Under the pieces are notes generated by a model, which was not told the origin of the DNA, did not search any database, and saw only the letters and a list, made by a program, of their open reading frames with translations. Below, piece after piece: positions 17,049 through 25,913 of a stretch of DNA of 64,000 nt. Origin of the DNA: Polyangium jinanense (lineage in GTDB: Bacteria > Myxococcota > Polyangia > Polyangiales > Polyangiaceae). Every line of letters starts with the position of its first letter. Position 1 is the first letter of the stretch. The translations under genes were made by a program, and so were the position numbers. The DNA is taken from assembly GCF_028435365.1 (NCBI RefSeq), contig NZ_JAGTJJ010000011.1, forward strand, positions 159,924 to 223,923, in the 5' to 3' direction.

Positions 17049-17993
17049 CTAGGTCCGGGAATACCAGTCCACGAATTTGCGGATCCCCTCGCGAATCGCC
17101 GTCTTCGGCTCGTACCCGAGCGCCGCGCGGGCCGCGCCGATGTCCGCGATCGTGTGCTCGACGTCGCCGACGATCGAAGGACCACGATGCACGCGCGCGG
17201 GCTTGCCGAGGGCCTCGGCGAGCAGCGCGACGACCTCGTTCAACGTCGTCGGCGTACCCCCGGCGCCGAGGTTGTAGACGCGGTAGCCCTCGCCGACCTG
17301 ATCGATCGCGCGCACCGTGCCGTCGATCACGTCGTCGACGTAGGTGTAGTCGCGGCTCGCCTCCCCCGTGCCGTAGAGCTCGATCGTCTCGCCGCGATCG
17401 ATGGCGCGGCAGAACGCGTGAATGGCCATCTCGGGTCGCTGCCGCGGTCCGTAGACCGTGAAATAACGGAGCGACGTGACCCCGAGGCCGTGCGTGTGCA
17501 CGAGGGTGCGAAGCACGAGCTCGGCGGCGCGCTTGCTTGCGGCGTACGGGCTCATCGGCTCGTCGGCGCGGTCGTCCTCGGCGAAGGGCAGGCGCTTGCT
17601 CGCTCCGTAGACCGACGAGCTCGACGCGAACACGAAACGGGTGACACCCCGCGCGCGGGCGAGCTCGGCGAGGCGTATCGTGCCCTCGACGTTCACGCGC
17701 TGGTAACGCGACGGCGCGGCGAGGCTCGGGCGCACGCCCGCGAGGCCCGCGAGGTGAACGACGGCGTCGAAGTCCGTAGCCGAAAGGAGATCCGTGACGG
17801 CGGCGTCGTCGAGGAGGTCAGCCTCGACGACGTGGGCGCGGCCTCGGATGCGGGCGAGATTTCGCTCCTTGATCGAGCGTGCGTAGAAGGGATCGAAGCT
17901 GTCGAGGCCGACGACGGTGTCGCCTCGATCGAGGAGACGTTCCGCCAGGTGGGATCCGATGAACCCGGCGATGCCGGTCACGAGCAGCTTCAT
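17049..17993 (-). CDS. NAD-dependent UDP-sugar epimerase (UDP-glucuronate/UDP-glucose 4-epimerase type)
   Basis: 314 residues from ATG 17993; the frame continues 14 codons upstream without a better start. It is an extended SDR with VTGIAGFIGSH at the N-terminus, the SSSSVYG strand, the catalytic pair in SPYAASKRAAE, and LRYFTVYGPRQRPEMAIHAF, typical of UDP-glucuronate 4-epimerases and related GalE-like enzymes. The substrate cannot be fixed from motifs alone. Placed next to fcl and a polyprenyl-phosphate glycosyltransferase, it likely supplies an activated sugar for surface glycan. It diverges from the glycosyltransferase gene with 87 bases between. Confidence 0.87.
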   Translation of the reverse strand: MKLLVTGIAGFIGSHLAERLLDRGDTVVGLDSFDPFYARSIKERNLARIRGRAHVVEADLLDDAAVTDLLSATDFDAVVHLAGLAGVRPSLAAPSRYQRVNVEGTIRLAELARARGVTRFVFASSSSVYGASKRLPFAEDDRADEPMSPYAASKRAAELVLRTLVHTHGLGVTSLRYFTVYGPRQRPEMAIHAFCRAIDRGETIELYGTGEASRDYTYVDDVIDGTVRAIDQVGEGYRVYNLGAGGTPTTLNEVVALLAEALGKPARVHRGPSIVGDVEHTIADIGAARAALGYEPKTAIREGIRKFVDWYSRT

Positions 17994-18080
17994 CGCGGGC
18001 GCGAGGGTAGCACCCCGATCTCGCCTTGCCTGCACTCCGAGCCCTCGTGCGGACGGACCGTTCTGCTATCCTCCGCCGCC

Positions 18081-19103
18081 GTGAGCGCCGTGGACATCAC
18101 CCAGCCCTCTCCGGGCGAGCCTGCTGCCTTCGCCCTGGCCCGAAAGGCGGCCGAGAGCCCGGTGGTCATCCTGCCGCGCGTCTCGCTCGTGGTCCCGGGC
18201 CTGAACGAGGGAAAGAGCCTGCCGGAGCTCGCGCGGCGCATCCACGAGGCGCTCGCCGGCAAGGAGCAGTACGAGCTCATCTTCGTGGACGACGGCAGCA
18301 CGGACGACTCGTGGGCCGTGATCAAGCGCCTCGCCTCGGAGAACCCGACCGTGCGGGGCGTGCGCCTGCGGAAAAACTTCGGCAAGGCCCAGGCCCTCAC
18401 AGCGGGCTTTCGCAAGGCGCGCGGCACGATCTTCGTGACGATGGATGCCGATCTCCAGGATGACCCGGCGGACCTGCCGAACTTCCTCACCAAGCTGGAG
18501 GAAGGTCACGACGTGGTCGTCGGCTGGAAGGTGCAGCGGCTCGATCCGACGAACCGCCTTTTCCTCTCGCGGATCTTCAACGGCACCGTGGGCATGGTGA
18601 CGGGCGTGAAGCTGCACGACATGAACTGCGGCTTCAAGGCGTACCGGAGCGAGGTGATCCGCTCGATCCCGATCTACGGCGACCTGTTCCGGTTCATCCC
18701 GGCGCTCGCGGCGTCGCAGGGCTTCAGCGTCACCGAGATCCCGATCAAGCACCACGCCCGCAAGTACGGCTCTTCGCGTTACGGGCTCGAACGGATCCTG
18801 CGGGGCTCGTTCGACCTGCTCAGCGTGCTCTTCCTGACGCGCTACCAGAAAAGGCCGATGCACCTCTTCGGCTTCGCGGGCCTGACCCTCGCGGGGATCG
18901 GCATGCTGATCGAGCTCTACCTGACGGTGCTCTGGTGCTTCGGGCACAAGATCGGCGACCGTCCGCTGCTTTTGCTCGGTGTGCTCATGATCGTCACGGG
19001 CATCCAGCTCTTCTCGATGGGCTTCATCGGCGAGTTCCTGACGTACCAGAGCCAGACGCGTCACCTCGAAGACGAGCCGCCGATCCGCGAAGAGATCCTC
19101 TGA
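18081..19103 (+). CDS. GT2 polyprenyl-phosphate glycosyltransferase (Dpm1/GtrB-like)
   Basis: 340 residues from GTG 18081; another GTG three codons on is possible. The GT-A domain (about 30-245) has VPGLNEGKSL, FVDDGSTDDSW, LRKNFGKAQALTAGF, the DxD-type TMDADLQDDP, and MNCGFKAYR. Two C-terminal membrane helices (about 262-325) match GtrB/DPG-synthase architecture. Such enzymes move glucose, mannose or another sugar from NDP-sugar to undecaprenyl phosphate on the inner leaflet. This gives the lipid-linked donor that the nearby GT-C proteins would use and that the flippase-like protein could move. Confidence 0.88.
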   Translation: MSAVDITQPSPGEPAAFALARKAAESPVVILPRVSLVVPGLNEGKSLPELARRIHEALAGKEQYELIFVDDGSTDDSWAVIKRLASENPTVRGVRLRKNFGKAQALTAGFRKARGTIFVTMDADLQDDPADLPNFLTKLEEGHDVVVGWKVQRLDPTNRLFLSRIFNGTVGMVTGVKLHDMNCGFKAYRSEVIRSIPIYGDLFRFIPALAASQGFSVTEIPIKHHARKYGSSRYGLERILRGSFDLLSVLFLTRYQKRPMHLFGFAGLTLAGIGMLIELYLTVLWCFGHKIGDRPLLLLGVLMIVTGIQLFSMGFIGEFLTYQSQTRHLEDEPPIREEIL

Positions 19104-19427
19104 TCCCCGCCGCGTAACCACGCGGGCAGGCCGCACGCTCCCGGGCACTGCGCGCTTTTCGCGCACCCCACGATCCGAGCCGCGAGCGTGCAGGATCTCC
19201 ACTCGCATCCGCATTGGATGCGACCTCTCAGTTCTCCCCAACGTTGACGCGCCGCACGGCAGGCGTCCCCCGACAAACCTTCCGCGCGCGCCCTCGTTCG
19301 CGGCGCTCGGCTGCGCCCTGGCTGGATGAACCTTGCTCGAGCGCGCGCGTTTCCACGCGCTGGCCGTGAGCTTGCATGGGCAGATCCCGCGCGCGATCCA
19401 CGTCCACGAACTGCGAGGCTCAAGCCC
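19104..19427. other. 324-base intergenic region without a convincing gene
   Basis: Several short overlapping frames exist on both strands, but none combines a ribosome site with consistent third-position GC. No strong hairpin followed by a T run is visible after the glycosyltransferase stop at 19103. It may contain the promoter for the small gene at 19428. Confidence 0.4.
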
Positions 19428-19742
19428 ATGGCGCTCGATCTATCGATCTCCCACGGACAACGTACGGCCCTTGGTACACAGCCCGACACGAGCGGGCCCA
19501 GCGATGCCCGCCCTCCATCGGCGACCCGAGCGGAGGACGTCTCCCCGGTGACGCGAGCGCTGTCCCTCGCGCAAGCGCTGGCCGACGCGCTCGCCGATAC
19601 CCGTGGCTTCGGGGTCAATGCAGCAGCGCAGCACGAGCTCTCGCTAGCGCACTCGCTCGCCTCGCACGTCGTCGACATTCTCGAGGGCCTGCCGCCCGAC
19701 TCGGTACGGTCGAGGACGCCCGCCCCCGACGCCGAGGAATGA
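19428..19742 (+). CDS. Small hypothetical protein
   Basis: 104 residues from ATG 19428. The frame is open back to an ATG at 19326, but that segment has poor third-position GC. Codons from about residue 40 onward show the strong G/C third-position bias of this genome (SPVTRALSLAQALADALADT, LSLAHSLASHVVDILEGLP), suggesting a real gene with two amphipathic helices. There are no cysteines, membrane segments or known motif. It converges on the DUF4388 gene with 19 bases between. Confidence 0.5.
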   Translation: MALDLSISHGQRTALGTQPDTSGPSDARPPSATRAEDVSPVTRALSLAQALADALADTRGFGVNAAAQHELSLAHSLASHVVDILEGLPPDSVRSRTPAPDAEE

Positions 19743-19761
19743 ACTGCACGACGCCCTCACG

Positions 19762-22377
19762 TCACGACGGCGGCCCCGCCTCGATCGCCCGCCGGTAGCG
19801 CTCCCGCCGCGTCCCATCCTTCAAAATCTCGTAGGCCTCGTCGAGCACCTCGATCACGAGGCGCACATCGCTCTGGAGATCGGCCGTCGCCGCCGTGAGC
19901 AGGCGCGAGGGCTCGAAGAAGCGCCGGAGCTCCAGGTAAGCCCGCCGGATTTCGTAATTCGTCGCCGTGCGCCCGATGCCGAGCAACGCGAAGTAGTCGC
20001 CGTCCTCGACGAGCGCGACCCGCGCCCGCACCCGCATGCGGACCGCCTCCTCGTCGAGCGGATCCTCCGCGAGCCGTCGCTCGGCCGTGGCAGGCCGCAC
20101 CGGCGTGAGCGCCGCGAGGACCTCCAAACAAACGAGCGCGTAGAGCAGCGGCATCATGTCAGGCCCCGATCGGGCCGCGAGCTCGCCGACGGTCGTGCCC
20201 GGCGCCTGCCCCACGAGCGCCGCTTCATCAGGCAAGAGCGCACACTCGGAGAGGAGCGTCATGCGCGTGCCTGCGTCGAACCGCGCAGCCGCGCCGCCGA
20301 GGCGCGCGACCGCGACTTCGGGCGGAATCACGCGCCGGACGATCTCCACGAAGACCTCGGCCCCCGTGGCGCCACCAAACACGTTGGGCTCGGCACGCAG
20401 GCGGCCCGGCGGCTCGGCTTCGAGCTCGAGGGTGCCGGACTCGATGAGGATCGCCCTGCCGATGATCCACTCGGCATGCGCGCGGAGGACGGGCCAGAGC
20501 GCGTCCTGCTGGAGAAATCCGTGCGCGATGAGCGCCGCGCCCGCATGCCGGCCCGAAGGCGGGAGCTTGCCGGCGAGCCGATGCGCGACGTCCCGCTCGA
20601 GGTCGCCGCGGGCCGAAAGGAAGGAGAGGAGCGCCTCGTCGGCGACGCCCGATCCAGCCGTGACCACGTCGCCGTCCTGCAAGACGACACGACGCACCGC
20701 GCCACCTTCGTGCACCGCGAGCGAGCCCGTGACGCGGCTGGCGATCGCGCGGGCGAGGGCGCGCGGCGCGTCGCCGGGGCCGAGCACCGTGGGTTGCGGG
20801 CTGCGCGGGCCCTGCGAGGAATGCGCCGGCTGCGCGGACGGAACCGGCGCCGGCGGCGGGGGCACGGGCGGAGCGAGGCGCACCGACGGCGGCGGGGCAT
20901 CGGAACCGCGGCCGAGGAGGCTGGGGGCCGTGGGCGGGCTCAGGGGGTTTGGGGGCGTAGCTCCGCTCGCCGGAGCGTAGCCCCCAAGCGTGGGAGGGTT
21001 CGAGGGCGTAGCTCCGCTCGCCGGAGCGTAGCCCCCAAGCGTGGGGGGGTTCGAGGGCGTAGCTCCGCTCGCCGGAGCGTAGCCCCCAAGTGTAGAAGCG
21101 AGGCGCGGCATGCCACCCGGGACCGTCCACCGGGACGGGAAGACCGTCGGCGGCGCGATGTCGATCAAGGGCTCGATCACGGGCGGCGGCGGGCGCGGCG
21201 GCGTGGGCGCGGATGCGGGACGCGGCTCGACCGAGCGGGTGGCCGTGGTCGTCTCCGTCGGCCGGACCGGCGTGCCCGCATCGTCCGCGACCACGATGCG
21301 ACTCGCGCGCGGCTCCCAGGCCGTCGCGGGGGCCTCCGAGGAAACGGCGCGGACGTCCGGCGAGCGCGGCGTCGATCCCGCGGGCGCGCTCCTCCCTGAA
21401 GACTCGCTCGGCTGCGGCGCGGACGGCACGTCGAGCACGAGGTCGCCTACGCTCGGCGGCTCGATGGATCCGGTCGAGGACACGGGCGGGTTTGGCGCGG
21501 TCGTGTTCCCTTCGGCCAGGGCAAACGAGCCGGTCGTGATGCTGAGTGCGTTTGGCCCCGTGCCCGGATCGATTCCGCCGGTGCCGAGGTCCGACTGCGA
21601 GCTATCCGCCTCGGCGTCGAGCGGCTCTTCGAGGATGGCGAGGAACTCGTCGGCGAGGATGAGGTCGAGCTCCTCCTCGACGGCCGCGGCTTGTGGAGGC
21701 GTGGACGACGAAGGCGTCTCCGCGAGCACGCGTTGCTCGGCCGCGGCGAGCATGTTCATGAGCTCGGGCGAGAGCTGCATGGGGTGCGGGGGCAGGAGCG
21801 TCGGCGGCGATGGCCCTTCGCTCTCGTCGGGCGGGAAGATCGACACGCCCATCTCGGCGATCTCGGGCGCGCCGGGGAACGCGGACTGGAAGGCTGGCGG
21901 GAAGGAGCTGGTACCGTCGTCGAGCAGACCCGGGGGCACGGTCTCGCCGGGGCGGATCGCCCGGGCGCCGCGGTCGTCGACGATCGAGTCTTCGTCGAGC
22001 GGGGCTGGGTCGGCGAGCGCGGCGATCTGGGCGACGATGGCGTGGATGTCGAGCGGCCGCGCGAAGGAGCGACCTGCGGCGGAGTGCGCGCCGATCTCGG
22101 CGGCGCGTATGCGGCTCCCCAGACAAACGAGCTCGGCGTCTTCTCCACCGGGCAGCTCGCGCAGCCGCTCGATGGCGTCACGCGCGCCGGGTTGATCGAT
22201 GTCGACGAGCAGGACGCGCGGCGACTCGTCGAGCACGCGTGCTTCGAGCCGCTCGATCGGCGCGAAGGCCACGGCGAAGCCTTGCGCGCGCAGCGCCGAC
22301 GCGATCGTTTGCCCTTCCGCGGAGGCATCCGCGATCAGGATCACGTCGCGACGCGGCGTGTTCGGGGCTTCCTCCAT
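19762..22377 (-). CDS. Receiver-like/DUF4388 signalling protein with a degenerate C-terminal J domain
   Basis: 871 residues from ATG 22377; a TTG at 22422 is less likely. The N-terminus (about 10-125) is a receiver-like alpha/beta fold (DVILIADASAEGQTIASALR, VLLVDIDQPGA). A long Pro/Ser/Thr-rich linker follows, containing three in-frame 17-residue repeats (GGYAPASGATPSNPPTL). A DUF4388/PATAN-like domain is at about 540-770 (GSLAVHEGGAVRRVVLQDGDVV, FLQQDALWPVLRAHAEWI). The last 75 residues resemble a J domain (YFALLGIGRTATNYEIRRAY, AYEILKDGTRRERYRRA), but the essential HPD is replaced by FEPSR. It is probably a cytoplasmic scaffold or adaptor in a myxobacterial signalling pathway. Confidence 0.75.
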   Translation of the reverse strand: MEEAPNTPRRDVILIADASAEGQTIASALRAQGFAVAFAPIERLEARVLDESPRVLLVDIDQPGARDAIERLRELPGGEDAELVCLGSRIRAAEIGAHSAAGRSFARPLDIHAIVAQIAALADPAPLDEDSIVDDRGARAIRPGETVPPGLLDDGTSSFPPAFQSAFPGAPEIAEMGVSIFPPDESEGPSPPTLLPPHPMQLSPELMNMLAAAEQRVLAETPSSSTPPQAAAVEEELDLILADEFLAILEEPLDAEADSSQSDLGTGGIDPGTGPNALSITTGSFALAEGNTTAPNPPVSSTGSIEPPSVGDLVLDVPSAPQPSESSGRSAPAGSTPRSPDVRAVSSEAPATAWEPRASRIVVADDAGTPVRPTETTTATRSVEPRPASAPTPPRPPPPVIEPLIDIAPPTVFPSRWTVPGGMPRLASTLGGYAPASGATPSNPPTLGGYAPASGATPSNPPTLGGYAPASGATPPNPLSPPTAPSLLGRGSDAPPPSVRLAPPVPPPPAPVPSAQPAHSSQGPRSPQPTVLGPGDAPRALARAIASRVTGSLAVHEGGAVRRVVLQDGDVVTAGSGVADEALLSFLSARGDLERDVAHRLAGKLPPSGRHAGAALIAHGFLQQDALWPVLRAHAEWIIGRAILIESGTLELEAEPPGRLRAEPNVFGGATGAEVFVEIVRRVIPPEVAVARLGGAAARFDAGTRMTLLSECALLPDEAALVGQAPGTTVGELAARSGPDMMPLLYALVCLEVLAALTPVRPATAERRLAEDPLDEEAVRMRVRARVALVEDGDYFALLGIGRTATNYEIRRAYLELRRFFEPSRLLTAATADLQSDVRLVIEVLDEAYEILKDGTRRERYRRAIEAGPPS
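20948..21092 (-). repeat. Three in-frame copies of a dispersed palindrome inside a CDS
   Basis: Three near-identical 51-base units (starting near 20953, 21004 and 21055), each with GGGGGCGTAGCTCCG, a 5-base spacer, and CGGAGCGTAGCCCCC. The 51-base period equals 17 codons, so the reading frame of the DUF4388 gene is kept. Related copies lie at 23892, 27977 and 43140. Confidence 0.9.
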
Positions 22378-22521
22378 CGCGGGCACGGCGTGATCCTTCG
22401 ACCCGATGCGCCAGGCTGTCAACGCGTGGCCCTGGGGTCATCCCTTCCTACGTCCAAGGCGGCGTTCGTTCCAACATTTGGGCCGCCCGCTCAGTGTATC
22501 CGGTGATAAGACGAAAGGCGC

Positions 22522-22674
22522 ATGTCCGCCTTCGGCACCCCCCGAGAGCTCGCGCTGGTGGCCTTCCTGGTCGGGCTCGTGGTCATCCACTCGATCGTCC
22601 CGCGGATCGGCGAGGCCATCGGTGGTCACTTCGAGCGCAAAGCCAAGGGGACAGGCCCGTCGAAGGGCGCCTGA
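22522..22674 (+). CDS. 50-residue single-pass membrane protein, TatA-like in shape
   Basis: Start ATG 22522, stop TGA 22672-22674. The peptide has TPREL, then one membrane helix (ALVAFLVGLVVIHSIV), then an amphipathic PRIGEAIGGHFERKAK segment and a basic Gly-rich tail. The order 'EL, short helix, P..G.A.G..' recalls TatA/E, but the conserved Phe-Gly hinge is absent and the tail is very short. Codon third positions fit the genome. AAGGCG sits just upstream but close to the start. It is divergent from the DUF4388 gene. Function unknown. Confidence 0.6.
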   Translation: MSAFGTPRELALVAFLVGLVVIHSIVPRIGEAIGGHFERKAKGTGPSKGA

Positions 22675-22836
22675 GCGAAACATCACCGCCGAACCTAGCA
22701 TTCTGCATTTGCAGAACGTAGCGTCGGAGCATGAGCACGACGTGGTCTCTCGCGCGGGAAGCAGCCTGGCGCGCGCGACGTGTCCCGCGAAAGCCGACGC
22801 GCGCGGTCTCGTGAAAAACGTGGTAGGGCTCGGCCC

Positions 22837-23994
22837 GTGCAGACGCGCACGCGCAACGCCCTCGTCTTCGCGGCCGCCGCGGCGGTGGTCGTCGCGGCCG
22901 TCGTCTGGGTCTGGCAAAAACGCGAGATGGCCCGCCCGCTGCCCGGGACGCTCGACGCCATCCCCGAAGGCGCGCTCCTCGTGGCCACGGCCGACCTCGG
23001 CGCCCTGCGGCGCTCGGGCGCCTTCGCGCCCCTGCTCTCCGAGACCCGCGAAATCCCCGGCCTCGGCAAGGTGCGCGACGTCTGCGGCACAGACCCCATG
23101 GCCGGCCTGACGGAGCTCGGCGTGGCCGTGCCCGCGTCGGGCGGCGACGGCGACTTCGGCCTCGTCGCCTCGGGCGCCATCGACCCGGACGCCCTGCTCG
23201 CCTGCGCGAGCAAAGTCATCGAGGCGCGCGGCGGCCGCTCCGTGGTGAACCCGATCGGCGCGTTCCGCACGGTGCGCGATGCGAAGCAGTCGACGAGCGG
23301 CGCGGAGATCGCCGTGCGCGAGGGCGGGCCCATCCTGCTCGGCGCGGGCAACTACCTGCGATCGATGATCGACGCGGCGGAGGGCCGCGTGCCTTCCGCG
23401 CGGGCCGACGGGGATCATACGAAACTCGCGTCGGAAGTGGGCCCGGGCGCGCTGCGCGTGACCGTGGTGCTCACGCCGGAGCAGCGACGCACGCTGCTCG
23501 AAGAGATCGCGCTGAGCGGGGCGCAGGGCTCGCCGGCGGCGTCGGTCGTCGGGCTCGGGCTCTCGGTTTCGATCGGCGAACGTGTGGGTTTGTCGGGGGT
23601 CGTGGCCTGCGACGCGCCGGCCCCATGTGCCGATCTGGCGAAAATCTTCGACGGAAAACGCGCCGCGCAGGCGGACGACACGCTCGTGCGCCTGATGGGC
23701 CTCGGGTCGATCCTCGAGCGGCTGCGGATCGGCTCGGAGGGCTCGCGCATCTCGGCGCGCGTGGACATGTCGACGGACGAGGCGACCGAGCTCGTGACGC
23801 GCGTGATCGCCTTGCGCGCCGCGGCAGGACGGCCCAAGTCCCCGATCGAGGAAGACCGGAAGGATCCGCCCCCGCCAAACCCAAAGCCGGCGCCAACGCT
23901 CGGGGGCTCCGCTCCGCCGAGCGGAGCTGTGCCCCCGAACCCCCCGTCGGAAAACCCGGCGGCGGAGCCGGCTCCGCCGCCGAAGCCGCGCTGA
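22837..23994 (+). CDS. Membrane-anchored hypothetical protein with Pro-rich tail
   Basis: 385 residues from GTG 22837; the frame is open to GTG 22780, but the extra 19 residues are Arg-rich and precede the natural signal-anchor. A single helix (ALVFAAAAAVVVAAVVWVW) anchors a periplasmic part beginning PLPGTLDAIPEGALLVATADLG, a pattern seen in proteins of the DUF3352-like type that lack a known activity. Two possible disulphide pairs occur (Cys near 85 and 119, and CDAPAPC near 255). The Pro-rich C-terminus contains one in-frame copy of the dispersed palindrome (PTLGGSAPPSGAVPPNPP). Confidence 0.65.
   Translation: MQTRTRNALVFAAAAAVVVAAVVWVWQKREMARPLPGTLDAIPEGALLVATADLGALRRSGAFAPLLSETREIPGLGKVRDVCGTDPMAGLTELGVAVPASGGDGDFGLVASGAIDPDALLACASKVIEARGGRSVVNPIGAFRTVRDAKQSTSGAEIAVREGGPILLGAGNYLRSMIDAAEGRVPSARADGDHTKLASEVGPGALRVTVVLTPEQRRTLLEEIALSGAQGSPAASVVGLGLSVSIGERVGLSGVVACDAPAPCADLAKIFDGKRAAQADDTLVRLMGLGSILERLRIGSEGSRISARVDMSTDEATELVTRVIALRAAAGRPKSPIEEDRKDPPPPNPKPAPTLGGSAPPSGAVPPNPPSENPAAEPAPPPKPR
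23892..23946 (+). repeat. Single in-frame copy of the dispersed palindrome
   Basis: The sequence CAACGCTCGGGGGCTCCGCT then CCGCCGAGCGGAGCTGTGCC and CCCGAACCC keeps the family pattern 'aacgctTGGGG ... CCCC(a)aaccc'. It encodes the Pro-rich tail of the surrounding gene, and the encoded peptide resembles the 17-residue repeats at 20948-21092. Confidence 0.8.
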
Positions 23995-24062
23995 ATCTTA
24001 CGGCAGCGTTTCCGTTTTCGGGTGGAACGAACGGTGGGCCGCTCGATTAGACTGGCGTCGCC

Positions 24063-25859
24063 ATGACTACGCCGAACGACACCATTCCTTCCCGGCTCTT
24101 CAAGCAAGCCGAACGCAGGCCCGACGCGCCTGCCCATCACATCAAATCGGGCGGCGTCTACCGGCCGAAGAGCTACCGGGAGCTCGCGGACGAGGTCAAA
24201 CGCCTGGGCAAGGCGATGATCGCGCTCGGCCAGAAGCCGGGCTTCACCGTGTGCATCCTCGGCTTCAACCGATCCGAGTGGGTCGCCTTCGACGTCGCGG
24301 CCATGGCCGCAGGCGGCGCGCCCGCCGGCATCTACACCACGTGCTCGCCCGAGGAGGTCGCGTACATCGTCCACCACGCCGAGAGCGAGATCGTCCTCGT
24401 CGAGAACGCCAGCCAGTGGGCGAAGATCGAGAAGATGCTCGGCGAACTGCCGCACCTCAAGCAGGTCGTCACGATGCGCGACGCGCCGCACATCGATCAC
24501 CCGCTCGTCGTCTCGTACGAGGCGTTCCTCGACAAGGGGAAGGACGTCTCCGACGCGGACTTTTTCGCGCGCATCGCGGCGCTCGAGCCGCAGGGACTCG
24601 CGACGTTGATTTACACCTCGGGCACGACGGGGCCGCCCAAGGGCGTGATGCTCTCGCACCAGAACCTCGTGTGGACCTCGGACACGTCGCAAACGCTCGT
24701 GGGCGGTACGGCACAGGACTGCGTGCTCTCGTACTTACCGCTCTCGCACATCGCGGAGCAGATCTTCTCCATCCACGGCAGCATCACGATGGGCGGAGCG
24801 GTCTACTTCGCCGAGAACATCGACAAGGTCCCGGACAACCTCAAGGAAGTGCAGCCGACGCTCTTCTTCGGTGTCCCGCGCATCTGGGAGAAGTTCCACG
24901 CGGGCGTCCAGGGCAAACTCAAGGAAGCCACGGGCGCGAAGAAGGCGCTCGTCGAGTGGGCGATGGACATCGCGCGCGAGGCGACGGCGGTGAAGATGCG
25001 CGGCGGGCAGCCCGCGGGCGCGCTCGGTCTCCAGTACAAGCTCGCGCAGAAGCTCGTGTTCACGAAGCTGAAGAGCGCCATCGGGATGTCGCGCGCGCGC
25101 ACGTGCGTGTGCGGCGCCGCGCCTGTGTCCAAGGAGATCCTCGAGTTCTTCGCGAGCCTCGACATCATCGTTTCCGAGGTCTACGGCCAGAGCGAAGACA
25201 CGGGCCCGACCACGTTCAACCGGACGAACAAGACGAAGCTCGGCACGGTCGGCACGACGCTCGACGGGATCGAGGTGAAGATCGCCGAGGATGGCGAGAT
25301 CCTGGTGAAGGGCCCGAACGTGTTCCTCGGCTACTACAAGGAGCCGCAAGCGACGGCCGACACGCTCGTCGACGGCTGGCTGCACTCCGGGGATCTCGGG
25401 CAATTCGACAAGGACGGCTTCCTGTCGATCACGGGCCGCAAGAAGGAGATCATCATCACGGCCGGCGGCAAGAACATCGCCCCGAAGAACATCGAGGCGG
25501 CCCTGAAGAACCACCCGCCCATCGCCGAGGCCGTGGTCATCGGCGACCGGCGCAAGTACCTCACCGCGCTCGTGGTGCTCGATCCGGCCGCCGCCGGCGA
25601 GCTCGCGGGCGCGCCTGGGGCGGATCTGGCGAAGCTGCGCGAAGACCCCGCGGTGGTGGCTGCGGTCCAGAAGGCGGTCGACAGTGTGAATTCCACGCTC
25701 GCTCGCGTGGAGACCGTGAAGAAATTTCACATCACGGACCGCCCCTTCACGATCGAGAACGGTGAGCTCACGCCCACGTTGAAGCTCAAGCGCCGCGTGG
25801 TCTACGACCGCTACGCCCGCGAGATCGACCGCATGTACGAGGGCGCGCAAGACGCCTGA
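24063..25859 (+). CDS. Long-chain acyl-CoA synthetase (AMP-forming)
   Basis: 598 residues, the usual length of FadD15/FAA1-type enzymes. The P-loop LIYTSGTTGPPKGVMLSHQN is near residues 180-200. Further signatures are VYGQSEDTGPTTFN (adenine-binding region), GWLHSGDLGQFDKDGF, and GRKKEIIITAGGKNIAPKNIE, which contains the hinge. The catalytic Lys lies in the TPTLKLKRR tail. It activates long fatty acids to acyl-CoA through an acyl-AMP intermediate, feeding lipid synthesis or beta-oxidation, and is probably membrane-associated. The gene is alone on this strand, 68 bases after the preceding gene, with the HAD gene 54 bases downstream. Confidence 0.93.
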   Translation: MTTPNDTIPSRLFKQAERRPDAPAHHIKSGGVYRPKSYRELADEVKRLGKAMIALGQKPGFTVCILGFNRSEWVAFDVAAMAAGGAPAGIYTTCSPEEVAYIVHHAESEIVLVENASQWAKIEKMLGELPHLKQVVTMRDAPHIDHPLVVSYEAFLDKGKDVSDADFFARIAALEPQGLATLIYTSGTTGPPKGVMLSHQNLVWTSDTSQTLVGGTAQDCVLSYLPLSHIAEQIFSIHGSITMGGAVYFAENIDKVPDNLKEVQPTLFFGVPRIWEKFHAGVQGKLKEATGAKKALVEWAMDIAREATAVKMRGGQPAGALGLQYKLAQKLVFTKLKSAIGMSRARTCVCGAAPVSKEILEFFASLDIIVSEVYGQSEDTGPTTFNRTNKTKLGTVGTTLDGIEVKIAEDGEILVKGPNVFLGYYKEPQATADTLVDGWLHSGDLGQFDKDGFLSITGRKKEIIITAGGKNIAPKNIEAALKNHPPIAEAVVIGDRRKYLTALVVLDPAAAGELAGAPGADLAKLREDPAVVAAVQKAVDSVNSTLARVETVKKFHITDRPFTIENGELTPTLKLKRRVVYDRYAREIDRMYEGAQDA

Positions 25860-25887
25860 GGCCAAAGGCAAGCTCGCCGGGGGCCTC

Positions 25888-25907
25888 CGCTCCGTGCTAA
25901 CGGAGCG
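25888..25907 (+). terminator. Short hairpin between acyl-CoA synthetase and HAD genes
   Basis: A perfect 7-bp stem CGCTCCG/CGGAGCG with loop TGCTAA lies just after the acyl-CoA synthetase and ends 6 bases before the HAD start codon. There is no T run, so it may weaken read-through or occlude the downstream ribosome site rather than terminate fully. Confidence 0.4.
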
Positions 25908-25913
25908 TGCGCC

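Noticed and set aside
19326..19427. Longer start for the small gene at 19428
   Set aside because: Codon third positions are poor and the peptide is Arg-rich; the ATG at 19428 begins the biased part.
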